This document shows positions 1 to 7,760 of a stretch of 64,000 nt of DNA, piece after piece. The stretch spans positions 806,001 through 870,000 of the forward strand of contig NZ_QLTT01000003.1 of NCBI RefSeq assembly GCF_003269295.1, in the 5' to 3' direction. A model generated the notes under the pieces. It saw only the letters and a program-made list of their open reading frames with translations. It searched no databases and was not told the origin of the DNA. Every line of letters starts with the position of its first letter. Position 1 is the stretch's first letter. Source of the DNA: Lentzea atacamensis (GTDB taxonomy: Bacteria > Actinomycetota > Actinomycetes > Mycobacteriales > Pseudonocardiaceae). A program made the translations under genes and the position numbers.

Positions 1-30
1 TACATCGACGCCTGGAGCCTGCAGTTCTGA
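1..30 (+). CDS. 3' end of an unidentified gene
   Basis: Reading frame 1 ends with the residues YIDAWSLQF followed by TGA at 28-30. The gene begins outside the window. Nine residues are too few to identify the product. The next gene follows on the same strand after about 50 bases. Confidence 0.45.
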   Translation, partial: YIDAWSLQF

Positions 31-79
31 GGTGAGGTGCCCCGGCCTCGGCCGGGGCATCCCCGCTTGGGGGTGGATC

Positions 80-955
80 ATGCGCAAGCTGGGTTTCATC
101 GACTGGGTGTTCGCACTGCTGGCCGTGGCGATCGTGGCCGGCGGCGGGATCATGCTGTTCCGTCCATCGGCCGCTTCGCCGCACTCGGTGCACCAGCAAG
201 CGACTCAGGACGTCGTACCGGCGAGCCACAGCGACGGTCTGTCCGAGGTGGAGGGTGGATACCGCTTCGAACGCGTTGTTGTGCCGGAGAGCCGGGGAAG
301 CGCGGTACCGGTGGCGTTCCGCATCCTCGGTGGCGATGGCAAGCCCGTGACCAGGTTCCTGGACAACCAGACCAAGCAGATGCACTTCTTCGTCGTTCGC
401 GATGACATGCACGTGTTCCGGCACGTACATCCCACGCTTGACGGCGACACGTGGCGGATCACGATCGACCTGCCCGATGGCGGCGCATATCGCATGTTCG
501 CCGAGTTCATCCCGTTGGACACCAAGGATCCGCGGCACCCCGTGGTGCTGGGCGTCCCGTTCAGTCTCGCGGGTGACACCGCGCTGATGCCGGTCCCCGC
601 ACCGGACGCGAGCACTCGAACCGCAACGGGTTACTCGGTCACACGGGTGGATGAGCCGGCCGCACTCCCGTTGCTGAACGAACGCAAGCTGCGATTCGCC
701 ATCCGGACCCCGGACGGCGCACCGGTCAAGACCCTGGAACCGCATCTCGGTGCCAACGGTCACATGACCGGTTTCCACACGATGCTGCTCTCCGCGACGC
801 ACTTGCACCCCGTCGAGCCGCTCGGTGCACCGGTGATCAACGGCGAGCTGACCTTCCGGTCGGTGTTCGCCGAGCGCGGTGAGTACCGGCTCTTCCTCGA
901 GTTCTCGCACGGCGGACGGCTGCACACTGCGCCAATCACCGTTGCGGTCGAGTGA
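80..955 (+). CDS. His-rich secreted or membrane-anchored protein
   Basis: This is a 291-residue protein. The ATG at 80 was chosen over an upstream in-frame start because it directly precedes a basic residue and a hydrophobic segment (residues about 5-28), which looks like a signal anchor. The mature part has two beta-rich halves with clustered histidines: MHFFVVRDDMHVFRHVHP in the first half, and GHMTGFH followed by THLHPVEP in the second. From memory, related actinobacterial proteins with LxHVHP motifs often sit beside copper-transport genes, so extracytoplasmic metal binding is plausible but inferred. No copper transporter is visible here. The gene is alone on its strand; a minus-strand unit ends downstream of it. 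Confidence 0.6.
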   Translation: MRKLGFIDWVFALLAVAIVAGGGIMLFRPSAASPHSVHQQATQDVVPASHSDGLSEVEGGYRFERVVVPESRGSAVPVAFRILGGDGKPVTRFLDNQTKQMHFFVVRDDMHVFRHVHPTLDGDTWRITIDLPDGGAYRMFAEFIPLDTKDPRHPVVLGVPFSLAGDTALMPVPAPDASTRTATGYSVTRVDEPAALPLLNERKLRFAIRTPDGAPVKTLEPHLGANGHMTGFHTMLLSATHLHPVEPLGAPVINGELTFRSVFAERGEYRLFLEFSHGGRLHTAPITVAVE

Positions 956-1044
956 CTGGCCGGCAGATCAGTCGTCCGGTGAACAACGGCTACCGGGTAC
1001 GGGGCGCGGCGGAGCACGGCGTGGCTGATGGAACCGAGCACTGC

Positions 1045-1290
1045 CCGCCGTACAGCGCCGCGGCCATGGCGCGATCACGGTTCCAGACTCGATGCGGACC
1101 TGGTCCCAGTTGTAGCCACAGTGTTCGGCTCAGCGAGCGCCTCATCGGGATGTCGGACCACGCGTGAACCGCGAGCAGATCGCAATCGCGGCGCGGGGCG
1201 AAGTCGAACGCGAAGTCGATCGCCGCAGCGCTGGTGTCCGACCCGTCGACCCGGCCACAACGCGACCGGCGTTCGTTTTCCCACGTGTGC
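1045..1290 (-). pseudogene. Universal stress protein (USP) relic
   Basis: The minus strand encodes VDGSDTSAAAIDFAFDF, then LLAVHAWSDIP, then in another frame YNWDQVRIES. These match the N-terminal VGVDGSxxS phosphate-loop region and the following helix of actinobacterial USPs. The upstream piece GRVVAG is one base out of frame with VDGSD, and the YNWDQVRIES piece is out of frame again. At least two frameshifts are therefore present, and everything after about residue 75 is missing. The remaining 955-1460 stretch contains nothing else I can support. Confidence 0.7.
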
Positions 1291-1459
1291 TTACGACCTC
1301 CCTACGATCCCACAGGCCTGGCGGAAGTTCGATTGCTCAGCGCAAAGATTGCACTGTCCGTGATGAACGACGGCGGAGATCGGAAGCCAGAACACGGTGA
1401 GCATCGGGCTCGCAGCAGGTGGTCGCCATCGACGCGGGCAGGTGGTTGGGCTGAGTGCG

Positions 1460-1942
1460 TCAGATCCAGCCGAGATCGGCTGAAGTCACCGCGGGTTCGC
1501 CGCCGGCCTTGGTGAACGCGGTGAGCGCTTCGACGAGGCCGCGTCGTTCGTCCTCGGACATCTTCGCCACGATCCGGCTGATCGCCGCGCGGCGCCGGCG
1601 CGTCACCCCACGTACGACATGGGTGCCTTCCTCGGTCAGTTCGACGATCACCTCCCGGCGTGTCGCCGGGTTGGGCTGGCGCGCGACCATCTCGGTCGCC
1701 ACGAGCCGGTCGACCATGCGAGTCGCGGTGGACGGGTTGACGTCGAGCAGTTCAGCCAGCGAGCTGAGCCTCATCGCTCCTCTGCTGTCCAGAATCACGA
1801 GCATCCGGAACTGCGGCAGCGTGATGGTTTCCTCGACCGCCGCGAGCGACCGCGCGGACACGGCGACCAGCAGGCGCGACGCCGTGAGCACGGCGTCGGT
1901 CAGCGCCTCGGCGTGGTTTGCGCCGACCTTGGACCGGGTCAT
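1460..1942 (-). CDS. MarR-family transcriptional regulator
   Basis: This 160-residue protein has the MarR winged-helix pattern. The region LPQFRMLVIL leads into SLAELLDVNPSTATRMVDRLVATEMV (helix-turn-helix), followed by the wing RREVIVELTEEG and a C-terminal dimerisation helix. The ATG at 1942 was chosen because the longer in-frame extension to 2023 runs into the upstream gene and adds residues unlike the family. It lies 31 bases downstream of an SRPBCC gene on the same strand and probably shares its transcript. The ligand cannot be deduced. Confidence 0.85.
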   Translation of the reverse strand: MTRSKVGANHAEALTDAVLTASRLLVAVSARSLAAVEETITLPQFRMLVILDSRGAMRLSSLAELLDVNPSTATRMVDRLVATEMVARQPNPATRREVIVELTEEGTHVVRGVTRRRRAAISRIVAKMSEDERRGLVEALTAFTKAGGEPAVTSADLGWI

Positions 1943-1973
1943 GCGACTGTTGTACCGCAACCGCGCGTTGTGA

Positions 1974-2393
1974 TCACCGCACAGGTTGGTGCACTGCCTG
2001 TTTTGTCCTGCATTCGGAAGCAACGACCGTTTCCAGTGCGTTCAGTGCCGCCTCGATCCAGGCGTCGACCGACCTCGCCGATGCACCGGGCGGGCCGGTG
2101 AGCTGCACGCTGACCGCGCTGCGGTCGGCGGTGAGCCGCAGAACCCGCAGTGTGCCTGTGCAGCTCGTCGTGGTCTCGCTGCCCCAGGTGATGCGCAGCC
2201 GCTCCCAGTCGATGTCCACTTGACGCTCGACGTCGACTTCGGCGTGGAGACCTGGCAGCCACAGGCGGATGAGGTTGGGCCCGGACAGCTCGACCTCCAC
2301 GGAGTCGGGCAGCCAGGTCGTCATGTTGTCGAGGTCGGAGACGACGTCGAAGACGGCCTCCGCGTCGGCGGGCATGGAACGGCTTCGGGTCAA
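1974..2393 (-). CDS. SRPBCC-family (polyketide cyclase/CoxG-like) protein
   Basis: The 139-residue product has the start-domain-like pattern of small SRPBCC proteins: MPADAEAVFDVVSDLDNMTTWLP, then a strand-rich middle and a C-terminal helix (SVDAWIEAALNALETVV). A TTG at 2393 is preceded by AAGGA at a 7-base spacing and is taken as the start; ATG at 2375 is the alternative and corresponds to the usual family N-terminus. Such proteins bind hydrophobic ligands in a helix-grip fold. It sits between a lipoprotein gene and a MarR gene in an apparent minus-strand unit. Confidence 0.75.
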   Translation of the reverse strand: MTRSRSMPADAEAVFDVVSDLDNMTTWLPDSVEVELSGPNLIRLWLPGLHAEVDVERQVDIDWERLRITWGSETTTSCTGTLRVLRLTADRSAVSVQLTGPPGASARSVDAWIEAALNALETVVASECRTKQAVHQPVR

Positions 2394-2460
2394 AACGAGG
2401 TCCTTTCGGCGGGCTCCTCCATCCTGTCCGAGTTCGCGCGTCGGTGAACCTGACGAGTGG

Positions 2461-2673
2461 CTAACGATCGCCCACCGGGGTGGGAGTCGCCGCCGTCGAG
2501 ACGGCCGGCGTGCTCGAACTGGACGCCGGTGTCGAATGCCGCCGCTGCGTCACAACGGGAGTGGGTGCTTCACCGGACATCGTCGGTGTGCCAAGAGGTT
2601 CCGGTTCGTCCTGTGTGGACACCCCGCAAGCGGTGGCCAGCAGGCACACCACGACGGTGATGACGGCCTTCAC
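2461..2673 (-). CDS. Small Ser/Thr/Pro-rich lipoprotein
   Basis: The 70-residue product starts at a GTG whose GTGA overlaps the stop of the sensor kinase gene, a sign of translational coupling. It begins with a short hydrophobic stretch and a lipobox ending LLATAC, so Cys at about position 16 is probably lipidated. The rest is low-complexity (PEPLGTPTMSG, then many Ser, Thr and Pro) with no recognisable domain. Location in the operon suggests an accessory of the two-component system, comparable only by position to the LpqB lipoprotein beside MtrAB; it shows no resemblance in size or sequence. Confidence 0.6.
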   Translation of the reverse strand: MKAVITVVVCLLATACGVSTQDEPEPLGTPTMSGEAPTPVVTQRRHSTPASSSSTPAVSTAATPTPVGDR

Positions 2674-4034
2674 GCGGCGGCCTCCGGGAGTTCGACGACG
2701 AAACGAGCTCCGCCACCAGGTCGGTCCTCGACCCACACGCGGCCGTGGTGGCGGCGGACGTGCTCGGCGACGAGCGCCAGTCCGAGGCCGCTGCCGGTGT
2801 CGGTACCCCGGCTGCCCGCTCTGGCGCCGCGGGTGAAGCGTTCGAACACCTGGGTCCGCATTTTGGAAGGCACACCTGGACCCGCGTCGTCGACCTCCAG
2901 CCGCACGCGTCCACGGTGATGGAGCACCGCGAGCCGGACGGCGCCTCCCGCGTGCTGCTCGGCGTTCTCGATGAGGTTGCCGACCACGCGGTCCAGGCGG
3001 CGACGGTCACCGAGCACCACTGGTGGGGGAGACTCGATGATGATCTCGATGCCGGGGGCGAGCCGAAGCCCGGCGACACCGCGAACGATGCCGGCGACAT
3101 CCAGCGGTTCGAAGTCGTCTCGGTCGCCGTCCTGGTCGGCACGACTGATCTCCATGAGGTCGACCACCATGCGCGCGAACCTGTCCACTTCGGAGGTGAG
3201 CAGCCCGAGAGCCTTGCCCGCGGTGCCGGGCAGCTCGGCCTGTCTGCGGCGGAGCACCGCGGCCGCGTTGACCATCGTCGTCAGCGGTGACCGCAGCTCA
3301 TGGCTGACGTCGCCGGCGAACCTGGCATCGCGCAGCACTCGTTGTTCCAGCGTGTCGGCCGTGGAGTTGAACGTTCTCGCCAGCGGACCGAGGTCGGGAT
3401 CATCCTGGTCGGGCAGCCGTGTTTTCAGATCACCGCCGGCGATGCGCGAGGCCGCGGCGGTCAGCTCCGTCAACGGCCGCAGCGCGCGTCTGCTGGCCCA
3501 CGAGCCGAGTCCTACGCCGATCAGGCCGCTCAGCACCGTTCCAGCGATCAACAAGCCGCTGAGGAACCGGAACGTCCGGTCGAGCTGGACGAGCTGGAAC
3601 AGCTCGACGTAGACACCTTGCCCGTCGGCGAGCGACTGGGCCACCGCGATCACCGGTATTCCGTCGGCGCGGAGCCGTTGTCTGGCCGGAGTGCCGTGGC
3701 GGGCCATGGCGAGAAGGTCGTCGGGTACGACGGCGGGGTCGACCTGCCGCCCGCTCGTCAGCACCTCGTTCGCGCGGAACAGCATGATCGTCGAGTCCGG
3801 ATTGGTGGTCAGGCCGGTGAGCAGTTCGGTCAGCCCGTCCGAGTTCGTGCGGACGGCCTCCTCCACCAGCCGGAGATTGACCTCCGCTTGACGCGTTGTG
3901 GCCTGCACACGCTGCCGCAGCATGTAGTCCGATGCGAGATTCCAGGTGGCGACGGCGAGGAGACTGGTGACCAGCACCGAGCCGAGGCCGAGCGCGGCGG
4001 CCACTCTCCACCGCAGCGACGGGCGGCGGACCAT
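2670..4034 (-). CDS. Membrane sensor histidine kinase
   Basis: The 454-residue protein has an N-terminal membrane helix (residues about 10-32), an extracytoplasmic sensing segment of about 120 residues, and a second helix (about 155-178). A HAMP segment follows, then the H-box FAGDVSHELRSPLTT with the phosphoacceptor His near 243. The catalytic domain shows the N-box NLIENAEQHAGG, the G1 box DDAGPGVP and the G2 box TGSGLGLALV. The architecture resembles MtrB/MprB-type kinases. The ATG at 4034 overlaps the stop of the response-regulator gene; a GTG one codon earlier is possible. It is co-transcribed with that regulator and with a downstream lipoprotein. Confidence 0.92.
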   Translation of the reverse strand: MVRRPSLRWRVAAALGLGSVLVTSLLAVATWNLASDYMLRQRVQATTRQAEVNLRLVEEAVRTNSDGLTELLTGLTTNPDSTIMLFRANEVLTSGRQVDPAVVPDDLLAMARHGTPARQRLRADGIPVIAVAQSLADGQGVYVELFQLVQLDRTFRFLSGLLIAGTVLSGLIGVGLGSWASRRALRPLTELTAAASRIAGGDLKTRLPDQDDPDLGPLARTFNSTADTLEQRVLRDARFAGDVSHELRSPLTTMVNAAAVLRRRQAELPGTAGKALGLLTSEVDRFARMVVDLMEISRADQDGDRDDFEPLDVAGIVRGVAGLRLAPGIEIIIESPPPVVLGDRRRLDRVVGNLIENAEQHAGGAVRLAVLHHRGRVRLEVDDAGPGVPSKMRTQVFERFTRGARAGSRGTDTGSGLGLALVAEHVRRHHGRVWVEDRPGGGARFVVELPEAAA

Positions 4035-4717
4035 CACCTCGGCGGGCCGATCTTGTAGCCGGAGCCGCGCACGGTCAGCACGAACACCGGGTCTTCGGAG
4101 TTGTGCTCGACCTTGGTTCGCAGACGGCGAATGTGCACGTCGAGCAGCCGGGTGTCGCCGTAGTAGTCATATCCCCAGACCCGCTGCAACAACTGTTCCC
4201 TGGTCACGATCCGGCCGCCCGCCGCCGCCAGTTCGGCGAGCAGGCGGAATTCCGTGCGGGTGAGCCGGATTTCCTCCCCGCCGCGGTGGACGACGCCCTC
4301 GTCCGGCCAGATTTCGAGGTCCTCGATGCGGTACGAGACGTTCTGCCGCGGGCCGCCACGCCTGCGCAGCAGCGCCCGGATGCGCGCGGCGAGCTCGCTC
4401 GCGACCAGAGGTTTGGTCACGTAGTCGTCCGCACCCGCCTCCAGACCCGCGATCACGTCAGGGGTGTCGGTGCGGGCGGTCACGATGATGATCGGCAGAT
4501 CTCCTTGCGCGCGTAGCGTTCGGCAGACCTGCAGACCGTCCACTCCGGGCAGCATGAGATCGAGCAGTACGACGTCGAAAGAGTCGCTGTCGAGGCGGCT
4601 CAACGCGTCCTCGCCGGAGACGGCCTCGTCGACGTCGAAGCCCTCGTCGGCGAGCGCGAGTCCGAGTGCCTGGCGGATGCGCTCGTCGTCGTCCACGAGC
4701 AGCACGGAGAAATCCAT
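4034..4717 (-). CDS. OmpR/PhoB-type response regulator
   Basis: The 227-residue protein has a receiver domain (SVLLVDDDERIRQ, phosphoacceptor Asp in VVLLDLMLPGVDG, Thr in IIIVTAR, Lys in DDYVTKPL). A winged-helix DNA-binding domain follows, with RLTRTEFRLLAELA and the recognition region TRLLDVHIRRLRTKVE. The ATG at 4717 was chosen for its GAGGA upstream; a GTG 14 codons earlier is possible. It is the first gene of the regulator-kinase-lipoprotein unit. A TTGCAC-containing inverted repeat lies about 100 bases upstream at 4818-4830. It resembles MtrA/MprA regulators, but the stimulus is unknown. Confidence 0.92.
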   Translation of the reverse strand: MDFSVLLVDDDERIRQALGLALADEGFDVDEAVSGEDALSRLDSDSFDVVLLDLMLPGVDGLQVCRTLRAQGDLPIIIVTARTDTPDVIAGLEAGADDYVTKPLVASELAARIRALLRRRGGPRQNVSYRIEDLEIWPDEGVVHRGGEEIRLTRTEFRLLAELAAAGGRIVTREQLLQRVWGYDYYGDTRLLDVHIRRLRTKVEHNSEDPVFVLTVRGSGYKIGPPR

Positions 4718-4813
4718 GTCCTGCTTTTCCTCGTTGGTTTTCTGTGCTGCTTCTATCACATTGTCATGGTGACCGCATCTTGGCGGTAGTGCTTGCCTTC
4801 GGAAGGAGTTCGT

Positions 4814-4830
4814 AAGGTTGCACAGTGCAC
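4814..4830. promoter_or_regulatory. TTGCACAGTGCA-type operator, copy 1
   Basis: The bases AAGGTTGCACAGTGCAC form an inverted repeat (GTGCAC around a central A). It lies about 100 bases upstream of the response-regulator start and shares TTGCACAGTGCA with the perfect palindrome at 5177-5191. Confidence 0.45.
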
Positions 4831-4967
4831 GCGTCGGGCATGCTTGTCCCTGCGGGTGAACGCCCGTAGTGGGCGCGTGCCTGCGCGCTTTCCGGGGAAG
4901 GCCAGGCGTCGGCCGTCGAGTTTGCGGCCGGCGCTTGCCGCGAGACGACGAAAGGTTGCCTCAAGCC

Positions 4968-5162
4968 GTGACGGGCATGCCCACCACCGATGAAGGCCTC
5001 GCGGGAACCATTCTCGTGTGCGACGGATGCGGGCGGTCTCGCCGAACGAGCGCAACCGGCCCCTTCGCGTGGGAGCTGCTCTGGCTGCAGGCCGACCAGG
5101 CGGGCTGGAGCGGCTCGGATCGCCCGTTGGGCCCGCACTACTGCACGGTCTGTGTTGGGTAA
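4968..5162 (+). CDS. Small protein with two Cys pairs (zinc-finger-like)
   Basis: This 64-residue protein begins at a GTG (alternative ATG at 4977) with AAAGG about 12 bases upstream. It contains VCDGCGRS near the N-terminus and HYCTVC at the C-terminus, enough Cys and His for one zinc site, with a Trp-rich middle (FAWELLWLQADQAGW). Very similar arrangements occur in unnamed small actinobacterial proteins; no function is assigned. The neighbouring operator-like palindromes suggest it belongs to the same regulon as the DUF4142 gene. Confidence 0.5.
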   Translation: MTGMPTTDEGLAGTILVCDGCGRSRRTSATGPFAWELLWLQADQAGWSGSDRPLGPHYCTVCVG

Positions 5163-5176
5163 CGAACACGCAACCA

Positions 5177-5191
5177 TTGCACAGTGCAATA
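5177..5191. promoter_or_regulatory. Perfect 15-bp palindrome ATTGCACAGTGCAAT
   Basis: The sequence is self-complementary around a single central base, the geometry expected for a dimeric repressor or activator. It lies 76 bases upstream of the DUF4142 start codon. Related copies occur at 4818-4830 and, more degenerate, at 6091-6103. Confidence 0.6.
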
Positions 5192-5266
5192 GTCTCAATT
5201 TCCCGAATCATCCGTATCCCTCCGTGTCAGCACATGTTCGCCGCTGTTCACGAAGGGAGATCCAAC

Positions 5267-6064
5267 GTGCTCAAACGTCTCGCCCAGGTGGTGTCGGCGC
5301 TCGCGATCATCTGTTCGTTCGCGGTCCCGTCGGCCTCTGCGCAGCCCGACTTCGGATCCGAGTACACGCCGACCCAGTTCGGCCCGCTGGGCCCCGCGGG
5401 CCGGGACATGCTCGTGAAGGTGCGTCTCGCGGGGCTGTGGGAAGGACCCGCCGGGCGACTCGGACTGCAGAAGTCCTCCAACCCGCGGGTCAAGGAAGCC
5501 GGACAACACCTGATCGACGGGCACCGTGAGCTGGACGCCAAGGTCATCGAACTGGGCCGCACGCTGAACGTCCCGCTGCCCAGCGAGGCCAACGCCGACC
5601 AGCAGGGCTGGATCGCCGAGATGACGAACGCCCCGGCAGGGAGTGCGGAGTTCGACCGCATCTTCGCCAACCGCCTGCGTGCCGCCCACGGGGGCGTCTA
5701 CAAGTTCCTCGCGGTCGTACGCACCGGCACCCGGAACACACTGATCCGCGACTTCGCGAAGCGCTGTATGGAGGTTGTGCTCGACCACATCCAGGTTCTC
5801 GAAGCCACCGGGATGGTGGATTTCAACGACACGCAGGCGATCCCGCTCGCCGCACTCGCGGCGCCCGCGCCCAGCCCGACACCTGCTGCGGTTCCCACGG
5901 TGCCGCAGGCGGCCCCGGTCGTTCCCAGGACGCAGAACATCGCCCAGCAGGACGCGAACGACGACTATTCCGACGGACTGCTCGGAGTCCTCGTGGTCGT
6001 GGCTGTGGCCGGCGGGATCTACCTGTGGAGCGGCGGACGGCCACGCCGGTCTTCACGGGAATGA
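5267..6064 (+). CDS. Secreted, C-terminally anchored DUF4142 protein
   Basis: The 265-residue protein starts at a GTG preceded by AAGGGAGA. It has a signal peptide (residues 1 to about 27, ending SASAQ) and a helical DUF4142 domain (about 40-190). That domain has the family pattern of His and Glu residues: VKEAGQHLIDGHRELDAKV, then AHGGVYKFLAVVRTGTRNTLIRDFAKR. A Pro/Ala linker, a membrane helix (LLGVLVVVAVAGGIYLW) and a basic tail follow. DUF4142 is a ferritin-like-bundle family of unknown biochemical role. A palindromic operator lies directly upstream, and potassium-regulator-like genes follow. Confidence 0.8.
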   Translation: MLKRLAQVVSALAIICSFAVPSASAQPDFGSEYTPTQFGPLGPAGRDMLVKVRLAGLWEGPAGRLGLQKSSNPRVKEAGQHLIDGHRELDAKVIELGRTLNVPLPSEANADQQGWIAEMTNAPAGSAEFDRIFANRLRAAHGGVYKFLAVVRTGTRNTLIRDFAKRCMEVVLDHIQVLEATGMVDFNDTQAIPLAALAAPAPSPTPAAVPTVPQAAPVVPRTQNIAQQDANDDYSDGLLGVLVVVAVAGGIYLWSGGRPRRSSRE

Positions 6065-6086
6065 CACATCATCGAAAGGGCCTCGC

Positions 6087-6103
6087 AAGGTTGCACCGTG
6101 CGG
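6087..6103. promoter_or_regulatory. Degenerate TTGCAC operator, copy 3
   Basis: AAGGTTGCACCGTGCGG repeats the AAGGTTGCAC prefix found at 4814 and keeps the central TTGCACnGTGC arrangement. It lies downstream of the DUF4142 stop and upstream of the first KTN gene. The match is partial. Confidence 0.35.
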
Positions 6104-6120
6104 ATTTCCTGCAGACTGTC

Positions 6121-6210
6121 GGCGCGGACATCACCGGTCGGGGCGGATGTCCGCGCCAAACCACTCCGGGGAGACCGGGTACCGGCTGACGGATCGGCGG
6201 CCGGTACCCG
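6121..6210 (+). promoter_or_regulatory. Two consecutive strong hairpins in the leader of the KTN gene
   Basis: GGCGCGGACAT at 6121-6131 pairs perfectly with ATGTCCGCGCC at 6147-6157. CGGGTACCGGC at 6176-6186 pairs perfectly with GCCGGTACCCG at 6200-6210. The segment between them (CCACTCCGGGGAGACCGGG) and the later GCGGGTGAGG look somewhat like parts of c-di-AMP (ydaO) riboswitches, which are known to control potassium-channel regulators, but the characteristic 3' element of that class is not found. The first hairpin could instead terminate the DUF4142 transcript. Confidence 0.4.
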
Positions 6211-6280
6211 CCTGGCGCGGTTGCGGGTGAGGCCGCTCCCGGGACCGTTGCCCGCGCAGCGGCCGGGACGAGGAGCTGGG

Positions 6281-6889
6281 ATGGGTTCGCGCACCGTGCT
6301 CATCGGCTACAGCGCCCGCGGTCGTGCGGTCGTCTCGGCGCTACGCGGGGAGGGCCACGCCGCGCAGCTCTCTGTGGTCGACGCCGACCCGGAGCGGGTG
6401 GCACAGGCGGCGGTTGACGGTGTTCACGTCGTGACCGGACATGGGTGGCGCCTGAGCGTCTTGTGGTCGGCGGGTGTGCACACGGCGGATCACGTCGTGG
6501 TGGCTGTCGCCGATGACGCGATGGCGATCAGAATCACCGCGATCGTGCGGTCGATGAACGAGACCGCCACGGTCATCGGGGTGGTGCGCGACACCGAACT
6601 CCACGGACTGGTCGAGTTCCTCGGAGCGGATCACGTCCTGGGCCCCGTCGAGGCCGTGGAGTGGGCCTTCGGTCTGTCTGATGTTCCCTGTGAGGGCAGC
6701 GGCCTCCAGGATCTCGAGTGGACGGTGGCGGAACGCGCTGTGATGCGCGAGGAGATCGGCTGTTCGCCTCTGTCGTGCGGCCATCAGGTGCTCGCCGTGG
6801 TGCGTGATGGCAGGCGAGTCTGGGTCGATGACCCGTCGGTGGCGGAGTTGCGCGGGGGCGACCGCCTGCTCGTGCTGAGTACGGACTGA
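6281..6889 (+). CDS. TrkA-like NAD-binding (KTN/RCK) protein 1
   Basis: The 202-residue protein starts at an ATG with GAGGAG upstream. It has a Rossmann fold beginning VLIGYSARGRAVVSAL, with the second-strand acid in VVDADPE, as expected for NAD(H) binding. The middle region HVVVAVADDAMAIRITAIVRSMNE and GADHVLGPVEAVEW is typical of KTN domains. A C-terminal RCK_C-like part (VLAVVRDGRRVW, then LRGGDRLLVLS) follows. Such proteins gate potassium channels or transporters in response to nucleotides. No channel gene is adjacent. It is about 90 bases upstream of a clear paralogue. Confidence 0.85.
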   Translation: MGSRTVLIGYSARGRAVVSALRGEGHAAQLSVVDADPERVAQAAVDGVHVVTGHGWRLSVLWSAGVHTADHVVVAVADDAMAIRITAIVRSMNETATVIGVVRDTELHGLVEFLGADHVLGPVEAVEWAFGLSDVPCEGSGLQDLEWTVAERAVMREEIGCSPLSCGHQVLAVVRDGRRVWVDDPSVAELRGGDRLLVLSTD

Positions 6890-6979
6890 TCCATCAGCGC
6901 GATCGGTAGAAACCTGAAAGGTCAAGCGATGACGGGCACGTGGCAGGCTGGCCGCAGGTGCGCGTGATCGGGAGTTCGG

Positions 6980-7600
6980 ATGACTTCACACATCGTCGTT
7001 GTCGGCTACGGCGACGGCGGACGAGTGGTGCTCAGGGCGTTGCAGTTCGACCCCCGGCCGTCGACGACGACGGTGGTCGACGTCAATCCGGCGCGGGCTG
7101 ATCTGGCCAAAATGGACGGTGCCGACGTGGTGGTCGGTCCGGGCTGGCGGCTGGAAACTCTGTGGGAAGCCGGCGCGCACGAGGCGGAGCACGTTGTCGT
7201 CGCGGTGTCCGACGACGCTGCCACTCTGCGGGTGACGTCGGTCGTGCGCAGCCTCAACGAGGAGGCGACGGTCACCGCGATCGTCCGCAGTCCCGAGATC
7301 TCCGAGCTGATGCAGTATTTGGGTGCGGATCACGTGCTGACGGAGGACGAGCTCGTCGAGTGGTTCATGGCGCTGCCCGACGATTCCGTCACCTCCGCTA
7401 CGGCGGACGGACCGGCACTGGTGGTCGTCGAGCGCGCGGTACAGCGCGATGAAGTCGGGCGTCGCCTCTCCGAATGCGGACCGCAGGTGCTGGCGATCAT
7501 CCGGGAGGGCAGGCGGGTCTGGCCGGAAGATCCCGCGGCGGACCGGTTGCGGCCCGGTGACCTGCTCGTCGTGCTCGGTGACATCCCTGCAGCCGGTTGA
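6980..7600 (+). CDS. TrkA-like NAD-binding (KTN/RCK) protein 2
   Basis: The 206-residue product is a paralogue of the preceding gene with the same order of elements: HIVVVGYGDGGRVVLRAL, TVVDVNPARADL, HVVVAVSDDAATLRVTSVVRSLNE, GADHVLTEDELVEW, then the RCK_C-like LAIIREGRRVWPEDPAADRLRPGD. The acid ending the second strand again suggests NAD. The pair probably form a heteromeric or exchangeable regulatory ring for a cation channel encoded elsewhere. Tandem duplication explains their origin. Start choice ATG at 6980 matches the paralogue. Confidence 0.85.
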   Translation: MTSHIVVVGYGDGGRVVLRALQFDPRPSTTTVVDVNPARADLAKMDGADVVVGPGWRLETLWEAGAHEAEHVVVAVSDDAATLRVTSVVRSLNEEATVTAIVRSPEISELMQYLGADHVLTEDELVEWFMALPDDSVTSATADGPALVVVERAVQRDEVGRRLSECGPQVLAIIREGRRVWPEDPAADRLRPGDLLVVLGDIPAAG

Positions 7601-7760
7601 TACCAGGCGCGGCGCTGAGCTGTCTTCGAGCACCGAGTGCAGGAAGCGGTGTTTGTCGTGTCCGATGTGGCTCCAGCAGTGCAGTGGGGCCCGGACTCGA
7701 TGATCTGGCCGTCGCAGGACATCAGCCTGCCTGAAGGTCCACAGTGGAACACCGGGTGGC

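Noticed and set aside
4756..5211. Minus-strand open frames of about 150 codons upstream of the response regulator
   Set aside because: Arg/Ala-rich with no recognisable domain, and they overlap the Cys-containing small plus-strand gene and the palindromes.
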